Shown here: in pieces, positions 11,537-23,644 of the stretch
Numbering within the stretch: position 1 is the first letter of the stretch
How the letters are laid out: each line of letters starts with the position of its first letter
Assembly (NCBI GenBank): GCA_030267565.1
Contig: BRXU01000007.1
Coordinates: 4,464,001-4,528,000 of the forward strand
DNA length: 64,000 nucleotides
DNA from: Pleodorina starrii
Taxonomy: Eukaryota; Chlorophyta; Chlorophyceae; Chlamydomonadales; Volvocaceae
Direction of reading: 5' to 3'
Translations under genes and position numbers: made by a program
The notes under the pieces: model-generated
Database searches by the model: none
What the model was told of the DNA's origin: nothing
The model's input: only the letters and a program-made list of their open reading frames with translations

Positions 11537-13162
11537 CTACTCCTGCCGCCGCGCCTGCTCCCAGCCACCCACGCGGCCACCATTGCCGAAGAAGTCCAGG
11601 TCCTCGATCGCGGGACGCAGCGCCTCCGGCACCTCCTCCAGCGTCAGCGGCGGCGGCGGCGTCACACGCTTGCCGTTGCGGTAGATGGTGCGCCGAGTCT
11701 GGTCCCACAATTGGAGGTGGTCGCGAATGAGGTGCCACTTGGCGCAGCGAGCGCACTGCGCGAACACGGTGCCGCGCGCAAAGGCCTCGGGGCTGATTGG
11801 CTTCACGTTGACGGCGCGGCAGCCGTTAGCCAGGCAGGTGAAGCGGAGCTGGGTAGGACAGAGTGCCGGGAGACAGGGCAGGCAGGAGGGCGGGCAGAGG
11901 TGCGTCGGGGAGGAGCATAGTCGGGTGGGAGGGCGGCAAGGAGGTAGAGGAGGAGTAGAACATTCGGGGGGGAAAAGTGCGAAGGGGGCAGGGAATGCAG
12001 GTTACAGTTCAAGTTTCAGTTAATCACGGGACGTGAAGCGGAGCTGGGGAAGCGGGAAGGAGCTGCCAGGGTGCAGCCGGCCGGCCATGGATGAACACGC
12101 TCAAAAGATCGCGCGTGGACCGAGCTAACCTGTACGGGCGGGGAAAGGGGAAGTTAAGAGAGTAAAACGCGGATGGGCGCGGGCCCCAGGGGGCGTGGAA
12201 GGCGAAACCGGCTCCGCGTCTCTTACCATCTTGGTCCTCCGCGGCGAGGTGCTCGAGGTCTGGAACACATCGGTCTCCTCCGGAACCTGAACCGGGGGGC
12301 GGGAACAAGGCGGGGCCAGGGCGGGGCGGGCGAGGTCTGAGGACTGACGAAAACCAGGGCAGGGCACCTACCGGTACGCGAGTCACGAATGGCCCGCCGG
12401 TAAGTGCTCCGGGTAGTTCCGACATACGGTGCGGGAGAAACAGTGCGAAAATAAAGCAACCGACAGCTGTGGCCTCCGGACATATTTGGCACGCGGCGTC
12501 GCAGTTTCTAGAGCTTTAACCAGGTGGCCATGTCCTCGGGGATAAATGGTCGCGGCTGCAAAGTTGGCCGAAAACGAACCTAAAGCACCCTCTGCTCGGT
12601 CCCAGCGAGTGTTGCAATAAAAGCACCGTTTGGGCAGGTCGGCTGCAGAAGGCACGCCCCCAATCCCGCCTGTCCCAACGATGAGACCCCTGGTCACCCT
12701 GCCCGTGGCCCTGGGCGCGCAGACCCTGCAACCCACATCGACGTCCACGCTCGAAGTCGGCACATGCACGATGCCGGTGCAGCTGGAGGTGGGCAGGGGC
12801 GCGGTCGGCACGGCGGCGTCAGTCGGGGCCGGAACGGCCTCCAGCTCCGGCTCCTCCGCCACCTCGGGCGTCACGTCTACGAGGGGCCCGTCGCTGATCA
12901 GCGTGAGCGCCGTGGGATGCTGTGCCACCGCCTGATGGATGAGACTGAAGGAAGATGGCTCGGGGGCAGCAGATCGCCTGCGCGCCGGGAGTGACTTTGC
13001 GCGCACGAACTTTGCGCGCCGTGCGCACGTCGCCTCTTCGCCGCTTTCGCGTTGCTCAACTCGCGGGATGACAAATGCTGCACCGCGGACGTTGTAGTAC
13101 TGGTCCTGGATGGCCGTCAGGGGATGGACGGTCAGTCCGATGCGAGTTTCATGTGGAGTCAT
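11537..13162 (-). CDS. DNL-type zinc-finger protein (Zim17/Tim15/HEP, Hsp70-escort protein)
   Basis: Zinc-binding partner that keeps organellar Hsp70 soluble; known members work in mitochondria (Zim17/HEP1) and in chloroplasts (HEP2). Exons: 13162-12737 (proposed), 12286-12227, 11848-11537, all phase 0. The core is LRFTCLANGCRAVNVKPISP, then AFARGTVFAQCARCAKWHLI and RDHL. The aspartate-histidine-leucine-like RDHL and HLI patch define the DNL finger. The first cysteine pair is spaced CX4C and the second CX2C. Exon 2 (VPEETDVFQTSSTSPRRTKM) leads directly into the finger. After it is an unusual acidic tail ending GGWEQARRQE. The N-terminal exon is Arg/Ala-rich followed by an acidic Pro/Ala stretch. 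It would contain the targeting peptide, but its start at 13162 is tentative. Which organelle it serves cannot be told from the sequence. Confidence 0.8.
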
Positions 13163-13803
13163 TACGCGTCGGGGGAGAGACGGAGAGTGGTCATGCAATA
13201 ATCTTGCATGCTCAGCCTCTCGGACCGCAGCATGTCCATCTCTGCACAGATGTTACAAAGCTAACCTGCATAGCGTCGAGCAACCACAGCGTTCCGGATG
13301 GCAGAGCGACAGGCCGGGCTGGTGGGAAGGAGTGGGACGGGTTGACCCCGCTGGTGTTCAATTTGCTGCTGTTGCTGCTGCTGCCGCAGCTTGCAGGCGA
13401 GGGCTCGCCGGGTACACTCGGGGGCACATTGGCCCCGGCCCGGACGACGACAGACCGGCGGGACGAACCGCACGCTGGAACATATGAGCGTTTCAATAGC
13501 ATGTTGTCAGTATGGCAAGGGACTGCGGAGTCGATGGACAACAGTGACTGTGAGGTCACGGAAATATGACCGCCAGGCTTCTCGTCTGGATAAGGACCGA
13601 AGGTCGCCGTATGTAAGTGGATATTATAGCTGTACAGGCACGAGTGTTGACTTGAGCCTATTCCAAGCACCTCGCCCGGAGAACCCTAAAATACCGTTTT
13701 CACGGTTGAACAACATCCACATGACCACATCACCCCATCCCGCAGACCGGTTTTCCCCTGCGCACTTCCCAGCAGACCGTGTTTGCGACTTATCCGGGCC
13801 AAA
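13163..13803. promoter_or_regulatory. Divergent promoter region between DNL protein and RabGGTase alpha
   Basis: About 640 bp separate the two head-to-head start codons, so this stretch probably carries both promoters. No TATA box or other element could be assigned with confidence. A CTG/GTT-rich microsatellite-like run lies at about 13361-13390. Confidence 0.4.
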
Positions 13804-16610
13804 ATGCACGGCCGGCCGCGTGAGTACAAAAACAAGCTCAAGTCGGACCCAAAGGCGCAGGAGGCCTACAAGAAGAAGGTACAGCTTTGCCATACACTAG
13901 CCCAGGTGTAAACGTAACTTACAACTCGTAAGATCACGGATGTGCTGCGTTCCGTCCGCAGGTAGATGCCATTCGGAACGGCACCGCCTTGGTGCTGGAG
14001 CACCGTAAGCAGCGGAAGTATGACCCAGCAGTCCTAAATGCTTCAGCGAAGCTACTCAAGGTGGTCCCCGAGGTACGGGACGGCCTTTAGGGACGGCGGG
14101 TACGACCCCGCCCTCATATTAGGTGACGAGACTTGGCGCGATACCGCGCCCCGCCTTCCCGCCAGCCCACTCCCCAGCCCCATCCCCGCCCAGCTCCACT
14201 CCTCGTGTTCAGCATCTAGCCCGGAATCCCTCCAATCCCGCCGCCAAATTCCCACTCGTCCTCCTTCTTCTGCTCAGATCTACACGTTGTGGAACTATCG
14301 GCGGGAGGCGCTGGAGGCCGCCTTTGCTGCCGGCGGTGAGGAGGCGCAGCGAGCGAGTGAGGGCGAACTGGCGCTGACGCAGGCGAGTGGCTGCTGCTGG
14401 CTTGGCGGCTTTCGTATTTCAGGAGAACGCGCGAGGGGGGGGGGCGGGCGAGAGAGGGGGCCGGGCGAGAGGGTTCGGCTGCAGGGAGGGTGGGGACTGG
14501 GGAGGTGAGGGGAAGGCGGCAAATGTAACCAGTTCCAAGGACGTATTGCACGCCCACCCCCACCCCTCCAACCTCTCCACCCTCTTAACCCTCTCCCCTC
14601 CCCCTCAGTCCTGCCTGATGGAGAACCCCAAGTCGTACTCCACTTGGCACCACCGCAAGTGGGTGGTGGCTCAGGGTCTGGCCCCCCTGGAGCGAGAACT
14701 GCAACTCATATCCAGGTGCGGCCGGTGGGGGGGGCGGGGCGGGGGGGGGGGGAAGCACGCAGTGAGGGTATGTTCCCGACCCAGTCGGATCCCCCACCCG
14801 CCCCGGTCCCATTTGCTGTCCGCTTCCAGCCCGCCAGCCTGCCACTGCCACCGCTGCACGGACGCTCCTTACAGCCTCCGCACTCCTATGCAACCAGACC
14901 CCCCCCCGGCCCCCCGACTCCCCTGCAGGGCCCTGGATGAGGACCAGCGCAACTTCCACGCATGGAACTACCGCCAGTTCATTTGCCGCCGGATGGGTCG
15001 CAGTGCGCAGGTGGGGACTGGGGAGCGAAGGGTGCGGCGGTGTCTGTCTGTCGGATGTGGGGCCGGTGTGCGAGCCGGGGGGCACCTAGTGCCGGGGGTT
15101 CGAGAGCCGGCTGAGGGCCCTCCACGACGTGCGCTGACTGCTTGTACGACGCGCCGTACCCCGCAGGACGAGCTGCAGTACGTCGAGGAGAAGATCCTGC
15201 AGAATTTCAGCAACTACAGCGCCTGGCACTTCCGTACCATCCTGCTGCACCAAATGTACTGCGGCGGGGCAGGTGGGGCCCTCGCATAGAGCCCGCGCCA
15301 CCCGGTGCTACCGCACACACATCACGGCTAGACGGCTGATACTCCTGTTTTCGTGAGATCCCGCCATCTCCCATCTGATTTTCGGACAGTTACGGAAAGC
15401 CTTTCCGATATGCCTTGTTTCATGTTGCCGTCAGGCTCGGACTCGGTGGCGGGACAGGCGGCGCTGCCAGAGGTCGGGGCATTGACCCGTGGGTCGGCCT
15501 CGGTGGCTTCAGCGGCGGACGGGGCGGCGACCCGCGGGTCGGCGAGTCAGCGGACGCCCATACCCCACGACGTGCTGGACCAAGAGTACGACATGGTGCA
15601 CCAGGTGGGGGGGGGCGCGCGAGGACGTGGGTTCCAGGGGTGAGGTCAGCTGCGGGGGGGGGGGAGAGGAGAGGCAATCCCGGCGGCAGGGGGCACCGGG
15701 CATCACCCCACCTCTCCCCCTCACCCCCCGGCCCCTCCCCTAGGGGGGCTGGTTGCCGCAATCAGAACCAAGGACGCATTGCTCTCTGAATCCCACCTCA
15801 CCCTGATGCTTACCCTATCCCTTGCTTCACATCGCCTTCCATCCCGCCTCGCCCCGCCTCACTTCGCCTCGCCTCGCCTCATTTCGCCTCGCCCCGCCTC
15901 GCCTCGCCTCACGGCATCCCTCCCCGACACCCCGAGCCGCCACCCGCAGGCCTTTGCGACGGACTCTCGCGACGAGTCCCCCTGGATGTACTACCGCTGG
16001 CTGGTGGGGAACACACTCGCGCACCTGGGGAACCAACATCAACCCGCGGAGGCGGAGGCGGCCAAGGCGCAGGCAGACACGTCAGCCGATGCGGCGGCGG
16101 AGGCGGAGGCTGTCCGGGGCCGTGTGGCGGCGGTTCTGGAGCGCGAGGCCTGCCGTCTGCTCGAGGACCACTTGGCGGCGGATCCGGATGCCAAGTGGCC
16201 GCTGCTGACGTTGGCTCGACTGCGGGAGGCGCAGGTGGGGCTGGAGGCTGGGGTTGGAGGCTGGAGGCTGGGGTTGGGGGAGCTGGGGTGCGGAGGGCGG
16301 TTTTGAAGGGGGAGGTCCAGGGGAGGTCAAGGGGACGAATTCGTGCGCTGTTGGGACGCAGCGCAGCCCATTTCCCCTCCCCCCTATACACACATGTACA
16401 CAAACACGCAACACGCGTGTGTACCGTATGCCTGCCCGGCAGGCTCGTCTGGGTCTGGGCGGCTCTGTGGAGGACTGCGAGGCGCTGCTTGGGGAGGCCA
16501 GGTCGCTGTACGGCAGGCTCATGGAGCTGGACCCGCTGCGGCGGGGCTTCTACCAGGACGCGCTGGAGGGGCGGGCGTTCGTGGTGGTGCAGGCGCTGGG
16601 AACCGTGTGA
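13804..16610 (+). CDS. RABGGTA: Rab geranylgeranyltransferase (type II) alpha subunit
   Basis: Alpha subunit of the enzyme that, with the beta subunit and Rab escort protein, attaches geranylgeranyl groups to C-terminal cysteines of Rab GTPases. Nine exons: 13804-13878, 13962-14072, 14278-14382, 14609-14715, 14929-15010, 15167-15272, 15435-15604, 15950-16234, 16443-16610, about 401 residues. It begins MHGRPREYKNKL, like other RabGGTase alpha proteins. The prenyltransferase alpha repeats are plain: IYTLWNYRREALEAA, then NPKSYSTWHHRKWVV, RNFHAWNYRQFICRR, NFSNYSAWHFRTILL and SPWMYYRWLVG. Exon 7 inserts a Thr/Arg/Gly/Ser/Ala low-complexity stretch before DVLDQEYDMVHQ. Intron 3 starts with GC rather than GT. 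No leucine-rich or Ig-like domain of the animal form is seen, as in plants and yeast. A TGTAA poly(A) signal lies at 17186. Confidence 0.95.
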
Positions 16611-17774
16611 CGAGGGGGCGGGGCAGGGGCAAGGGAGGGGCGCCGTGACGGGCCGGGGAGGACCCGTCGGGACTGGTGCTGTATCGGGTGCAGGCTGTTT
16701 TAGCGGTGGGGGAGGTTGGAAGTTTCCATTGGCCGCTGTTAGTTATCGGTCCTTTGTACGCTGCAGTGATGACGGGTGTGATTTGCGGCCACAGGACGCG
16801 ACCACCGATGCGCATACGTTTTTGACCGCTATGGGTAAAAAGCGAGGTGGCGGGTAAAACAGATGTCGGACGCCAGTTTATGGATTGGAATTGGAAGCAT
16901 GGTCAGCAACTCAACAAATTCTCAAATGGTACCGGGACGAACATGGGTTGCGTGGGGCCCAACACCGGCGACGAATGGTACGCGCGAGCTCGCCCATTCT
17001 TGCAACTATTTCATTGCATCGGTATGTGCATACGTTTGATAGAGATTTTTGGGAAGAAAGAAGACGCACGATAAGCCGAGACATGCCCTGTAAGGAATTG
17101 CGAAGGTTTGCCGGAGCAGCGACGGATCAAGTGACACATTTTACGCACTAAATGAAAGAAGTCTCAATACTTCTACACACCGAGATGTAAATTTACCCTA
17201 TAACGCGGCCGAACTGGCTGCGTTATAGGGTTCTGTCACTGTCAGCCATGAGCCTGCTGACTAGGCTGCCGCCCAACGGTTGAGGGTACATTAAAGATGT
17301 AATAGTGGTGCCCAGCTACCGCCCACAACCTTTCAATCAAATCGTAATTAATAATGTTTTTGTAACCCCGTGTTACGCCAAGGCAGGTTGTACGGTGCAC
17401 ACGCCAATGCTGACGACCCAACCGACGCGGAAAGATCGAGCTGTTGCATTGGACGCAGCATAAAAGGCTGCATTTTGGCCCATACCCATTCTGACCAACA
17501 CCATCCCAACTCACGGCGCGCTCTTTAGAGACCTTTCTGAGTAAGAAAGCAGATAGAGTATCTTGGACCTCCGGAACCAGCACTCGCGTTGTGGCTTTTA
17601 AGCCCGCGCCCTCTTATCAATCCATAGACAGCCGCGTTGCATTGTTTGGGAAGGTGGTGGTTGAAGGCGCTTGGGCCGGAGAGGGTGGTGGAAGGCTAGT
17701 CTAACCTCGCGCGCTCGCGGCATCTCAGCTGACCAACCAAGGCTCAAGCCGGCGCATCACTGCGAGACATTAAA
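16611..17774. other. 3' region of RabGGTase alpha and promoter of GlpX-type phosphatase
   Basis: No gene seen. The green-algal poly(A) signal TGTAA is at 17186-17190. Six bases further on is a hairpin with an 11-bp perfect stem (CCCTATAACGC at 17196-17206 and its complement at 17220-17230). The rest is probably the promoter of the gene starting at 17775. Confidence 0.5.
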
Positions 17775-20700
17775 ATGGCGTTGTCTTTCCATGCCTCAAC
17801 TGGGAGGCTGAATGCGGCGCGCCATGCTTCGTCGTCTCTGGCGCCTTGCCGTGTCGCCTTCCGACGTGCGCAAGTCCCAGTGCGTGTCTCGCAGCTTCCC
17901 TCCCAAGAAGCCGAGCAGCTCCAACACGCCTCGGAGAACCAGCGCGCAGCTAGCCTACTTTCCGGTAAGTCAGTCTGGTCCGCGCGGGTTTGCCTCAGAC
18001 CGGTCGGCATGGCCCGGACTTCGTGCTCGTTGCTGTTTGCATGTCCTAGGAGCTCTTCATTCCCTCTGGAAGCTTGTTTGATTTACATAATTTCACTGTT
18101 GCGCTCACGCGTGAAGTTCGCGCACGCGTTCTCAAGTCGTGTCGGCATTTGTCGGTTACAATTGTTCGCATGACCCTTCTGCCTTCGCAGTTGACGGCCA
18201 GAACGACGTGAGTGGTCCGGACTACTCAATGGTACAGCGCAACTTGGCCCTCGAGCTCGTGCGTGTGACAGAAGCCGCGGCGCTCGCCGCGGGCCGCTGG
18301 TTCGGCAAGGGCGACAAGAATGCCGCGGACCAGGTGTGGGGAAAGCGCTTGCGCTTGCCTGCCGCTGAAGCATTGTACAATATTGTCCTCTACCAAAGCT
18401 ATATTAAGGGAATGAGTGCGACTCCGGTGACATCTAAAGCGGTTTCCCGAGGGCCATGCGGACTGCAAAGATATGCAGTGCCCTTACGTCAGCGTTTCGT
18501 AATGGCTTTCCTGTTTGACGTGCAATCTCAGCAATGCAGTCTGAAATAACCCTGCTCATTAACAGCTGCTGCAGCTGTCGTTATCTAACCAACAAACTGT
18601 TTCCTTACTGCCGTACGTGTACTGCAGGCCGCCGTGGACATGATGCGCAAGGTGCTCAACAGTGTCGCGATGGATGGAGTGGTGGTCATTGGCGAGGGCG
18701 AGAAGGATGAGGTGAGAGCGCAGGGTCGGGGGCAGGGCAGATGCAATACCGGTAGCATGAATGCAGAGCGTGCTCTGCAAAAACTTGCCTGCTGGATTGC
18801 GCTGCTTGTCGTGCGTAACCGTCGGCCAGCCACGCGTTCAGTCCCCAAAACTAATACTGCGTTTGGCCCCTGCACGTCCTTCGCTATTGCCCTTCGCAGG
18901 CGCCTATGTTGTACTGCGGAGAGGGGATTGGCGACGGCAGGTGTGTCCGGGGCCGGGTTGGGGCTCCTCACACCTGGCTCGTACCCTCCTGCCTGAACCC
19001 TAAGCCTCCGCGCGGCGTTGCGGCTACGCCCGCTGGCCTCACGCGCCGCTAGGGCCACGCCATTCCCGCTCCCGCCATGTCCCCGGGCTGTGTTGCACAG
19101 GCCATCTTACTTCGGGTACCTCGCCCCCCGACACGCTCCTTTTCGATCTTGCGCCTCCCACCCGCCCTTCTTTCCTTTCTCACGCCCCTCTTCCTGCTTA
19201 CCCCGGCCTTTGCGCCCCGCCCGGCCGCCCCGCCGGTAAACGAAACACGCACACCCCTGCAGCATGTTCCCCAAAGTCGACATCGCAGTCGACCCCCTGG
19301 ACGGCACCAGCCTCACCTCCCAGGGCCGCAACGGAGCAATCTCGGTGGGTGCCGTGTGTGCCTGGGTGGTGCGGAATGTGTTGTGTGTCGTGTGGTGTGT
19401 GGTGTGGTGCGTCGGCTTGCACCGGTGGGTGATTATTTTGTGGGTTTCGCTTCTTCTTCTGATCGCCATTTTCTCATTTCGCTTCTTGTCATCGCCAGCT
19501 TCTGCCGCGCCAGCTTGACTGACGGTCTCGTCTCGCCTCGCCTCGCCGCGGTTCACATCGTAATGCTGTTCGTGGTGTTGTTTGTTGCTGCAGGTGATCG
19601 CGGTGGCTGAGCAGGGCTCGCTGTTCGACCCGGGTCCGTGCATGTACATGGAGAAGTTGGCGGTGGGGCCGCAGGTGGGGGCCGCTGAAGAGCGAAGCAG
19701 CAAACCGCGCTTTTGGCGTTTGGGTTTTGGATGTGCGTGCGAGGGGCGGTGCGGTGCACTTCTTTGAGTGCCCTGCATGCGTGTTTTAATTATGTGTGTA
19801 CGGTATCTGCGTGCATCTTTCAAACCCTGCGCCCTCCGGTACGGCAGGTGGATCCCGAGTCGGTCTCCCTGGACTTCTCTGTACGGCACAACATCAAGTG
19901 GGTCGCCCGCGCGCTTGACAAGCCCATCAGCGATGTGACGGTGCTGATGTTGGATCGACCCCGCCACGCGGACCTGATTCGGCAGTGTCGGGAGGCGGGC
20001 GCGCGCATCCGCCTCATCAGCGATGGTGACGTGGCGGGTGCTATCGAGGTGGCCAAGGCGGGCGCCCCCATCGACATGATGATGGGGATTGGCGGCACCC
20101 CGGAGGGCGTCATTGCAGGTTAGCGGCGGGAGGGGTAAATCATGTGCTTTTGTTTGATGATGTGAAGCTGCCTTTTCGTATCTTTTCGGCCGCCTGTTGG
20201 AGCTGTCTTGTCGAATCCGCGTCCTCTAAGCGACAGACGCACCGTCCGACCTTGCCGGGCTGCCACACAGCGGCGCATCCCTCTCCTTCCTGGGCTCCCG
20301 ATACGTCGTAAACCTCTCCTTCTGGCCCCCCGCTCCGCCCCGGCCCGCCCCGCCCCTCCGCGGGGGTGCTCCACTTGATGCCTTCCTCGTCACCCTGCAT
20401 GCGGTATTCAAACTGCCACACTCCCCTGCTCCCTGCCCCGCCCCCCCGCAGCCTGCGCTCTCAAGTGCATGGGCGGCCACATCCAGGGTCGGCTGTGGCC
20501 CCGCAACGACAAGGAGCGACAGGAGGCACTGGCTCGCGGATATGACCTCAACAAGATCCTCTTGACGGTGCGTGTCACTGCGTGTGAAGGTGGACGAATA
20601 TTGGAGGGCAACCCACACGTTGGCCCAATTACACAATTCATATATTCCAAATTATATTTCATATATTTATAATATTATTTCCAGCCCCCCGTCTGACGTC

Positions 20701-21518
20701 GTTGCATTTTCGTGATCGTACTGTCGTACCTCAGGATGACCTGTGCCGCGGTGATGACGTGTTTTTCGCGGCCACGGGCGTCAGCGACGGCGATTTGTTG
20801 CGCGGCGTGCGGTACTACAGCGGCGGCGCCTCGACCAACTCGATCGTGATGCGCTGCAAGAGCGGCACCGGTGAGCGGCCGGAAGGGGCTGCGGGGCGGC
20901 GACTGGTGCCGGGGGGAAACCTGGAAAGGAGGCGCTGCGATGAGCGCAGCCGGAAGCCCGGAACCAAAAACGACCTTCAGGGCGTGTGTAGCTGCGTGGC
21001 CGAGTGGCTGGGTGACTCTTGAGGGTGGGTGGGTACTCTCGGGGATTGCCGGCCCGATGGGTTGCTGGAACGCTAAGGGTCTACTCCACGGGCGCTGAAG
21101 CTGCACCAAGTGGGGACACAAGCGCGCATTTCCTGCCGCGCGGGGGGAGGGGGCGGTGAGTGCTCCAAGGGGCGGTCTGCGCCTCGAGACGCGGGCTTGC
21201 GGCCACCTGCCGCTCCAAAGGAGGCTCTTGCTGTACTTCCCGAGACCTTCCCTGCCCCGGCCCGCCTTCTGACCCCTGCTCTTGTCGCGTTGGCGCTCAC
21301 TCGTCTTTGTCTTTGGTCGTTTTTCTTCACATGCATGCGTGCGTGTGTGCGTGTGTGCCGCAGTTCGCTTTGTCGAGACGTACCACAAGTGGACCAAGCC
21401 GTCCGTTACCAACATTTCGCTGGACGATTCGGACGACTCGGCCTCGGTCAACCGTCGCGCCAACGGCAACGGCGGCGCGACCCGGGGACGCGGCGCAGGC
21501 CAGCGACCGCCGTGGTAA
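17775..21518 (+). CDS. GLPX: Class II (GlpX-type) fructose-1,6-/sedoheptulose-1,7-bisphosphatase, probably plastid
   Basis: Metal-dependent sugar bisphosphate phosphatase of the bacterial and cyanobacterial GlpX family, acting in gluconeogenesis or the Calvin-Benson cycle. Ten exons: 17775-17964, 18191-18333, 18628-18711, 18900-18940, 19263-19344, 19594-19674, 19848-20118, 20452-20567, 20735-20870, 21364-21518, about 432 residues. The N-terminus [20 protein letters not shown] is rich in Ser, Ala and Arg with no acids, as in algal plastid transit peptides. Family blocks in order: [37 protein letters not shown] (metal-binding GEGE), [13 protein letters not shown] (DPLDGT metal site), [39 protein letters not shown] and RFVETYHKW. 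The C-terminus adds an Asp/Ser/Gly/Arg-rich tail. All junctions are in phase. Whether it acts on both substrates, as the cyanobacterial enzyme does, is not visible. Plants normally use the unrelated class I enzymes. Confidence 0.93.
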
Positions 21519-23644
21519 ATCGGAGGAGCGGGAAGGGCGGTGCGCCCTTTTTGGGGTTGATACATGATGGCGCACCGGCGGCTGCTGTTTCGTAATTCTT
21601 GAAACCGCGCACTTAAAATTTGAGTGCGGACTTGTCGGTTTGCCGTTGGAGGTTGACGGTTGGAGAGTGTATATTATTACCAGGAGAGGGAAAAGGAGGT
21701 TGTGAGGAAACGGAGGGTTGCGTTTCCCCCCAAAGGACGGGTGCGGGTGCAGGCCCCGGTTCCAGGGAGTCCTCAGTTCTGTGTGTGTGTTGGGGGTTTC
21801 GGAGCCGGTGCCCGCCCCTTCGGTGTGGTATTACATACCAATGTTTTAGAACGAAGCGCATCATTGCGTGCCTGCGCTTCGTACCCTTCGCCTGGATATG
21901 CCTGCATTGGTTGGATTCCTTTGAAGGAAAGGAAAAGAAGGAAAGGAAAGGTCGGCGAGCTCTGTAGGCAAAAAGCTGCCACTCGACCGTGCGGGTATTG
22001 CACGCAATGGCCACCTCTACCGATGGAAGAGGGCTCCTTGCCTGCCAACCCCCCGACGAGAAACCCAAGGTATGCCTTGCCGGGTGACTCAGCCGGCCTC
22101 GTCCGACCCTTTCTAAACAGATGTTTTTTGCTCAAAAGTGCCGCCTGGCGGCGGGTTCGTTGGTTGGTTGGTCGGTCGGTAGTTGGTAGTTGGTGGCGGT
22201 AGAATGGCATCCGGCGGTGGCGGCTCTTGCCTGCAGCCGCATCCGCTGTGCCGGAGCACGATTTCGATGTACGATTTCATTGTACGACACCGGGTGTTGC
22301 GTGTGCTGCTCTGCTGCTCTCTTGTGCCCTGTATGTGTACTTGTTCGGTGCCAAGTTGCTAACTCACTTCCTGGTGTGCACTCGCGAGCAACCTGCAGCA
22401 GCAGTGGCCGTGGCCGCAGCGCTGCTGCCCCGCCTGTAGATGGGTTGCCACTTGCCTTGCACTTGCGTACTGCACGTCGTACTGTGTCCGTACTGCGCGT
22501 TGTTTTTATGGTGCTAAGCCCTGGGGAATGGAACGTGGCTGATTCGGTGGACTGCTACAGCCCGGAAGACCGCAGGCGCCGCAAGCAGTCGCCAGTCGCC
22601 AGCCAGGGAGCTACGCGGGTCTTCATCACGAGCTGCTGCTGCTGCTGCTGGACCCTGTAGAGGTCAGGTCTGAAGCTGTTGCGAGCTACCATTTACATAC
22701 CCGCCGGGGTTGGGGGCGGGCCGAACTGCTATACGTGTCGTTTCCTGGGATGTGAAGTTGAATCACGAACAGGACGTTTGACCAGACCCGCATCTTTGAA
22801 CCCCCAAAATGCGCACCGGCACGCGGCTTTTTTTGTTGTCGTGAAGTGCCGTACTTCGCGTGTCCGGCTGGCTCCTTTTTCTGAATTGTACGGTGAAACA
22901 TGCCCGATTTTGCTTGCACGGCCAAATTTCACATCAAAATTTCAAATTTCACATGGGTCGTGTGGGTGGGCTGCAGCTTTTTATGCTCCCCGCGCAAGGA
23001 CCCGGCGGCGGCGGTTGTACTAGTCATGTAAGGGTTGCTAGCGGGAAGTGGTCGTCTCTGCCGCGCAGCCGTATCACTACGCGCCCCCGTCTCGCGTCCT
23101 CTCCCGCATTCGGTTGGTTTGGCAGCTGTTTCCGTTCTGACCGTTACGGTAGGGGTTGGCGGTTGGTGGCTTACACGCCGCGGCCGTTGGTGGTGGTTGG
23201 CGGCGGTTGACGACCCCGCCCCCGCGGAGTGCAGCGCAGGCAGGCTCTCCTAATTAACGACGTGCCCTCTTTTTTCGTAAGGGGCGCACATTGATCGTAA
23301 ACTTGATTTCCCCTGCACAACCCGAGAACCATTGTGGGACTGTTTCCTGGCCGGCCGTGTTTGTGCCCGGGCCAGCAGCCTGTGGCTGGGGTCGCATCAA
23401 CCTGGTGCCGGCACCGCCATTTCACGACAAGGAGTGGCGAGTGTGGCGCCCGCATCAGCACACCGCGCGGGCTGTGTTGTGCTGTGCTTTCCGTTGGCGG
23501 AGGCGGCAGACGCGCTTGGGCTTGTGGAATGTGGGGTGTGACCCGCGGGTCGGTGCCGCTCCGCGTCGCCGCTGGCCGCCAGTAGGGCTGTGCGCCTCGT
23601 CGCTGTGTGCTGCTGCCAGAACGTATGCAGGTGGGTGGGTGGGT
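21519..23644. other. Long spacer downstream of GlpX gene
   Basis: Contains the phosphatase 3' untranslated region and about 2 kb with no recognisable protein. A CTG run at 22630-22650, a GACCCRYGGGTC palindrome at 23540-23551 and frequent GTACGA/TCGTAC words are present. Possible poly(A) signals TGTAA occur (for example near 23030) but none can be chosen. Confidence 0.4.

Noticed and set aside
20985..21030. tRNA-like A box (GCGTGGCCGAGTGG), and a similar one at 37248-37265
   Set aside because: No B box (GGTTCGANNCC) and no foldable cloverleaf downstream. Both share GTAGCTGCGTGGC, so a tRNA-derived SINE head is possible, but nothing more supports it.
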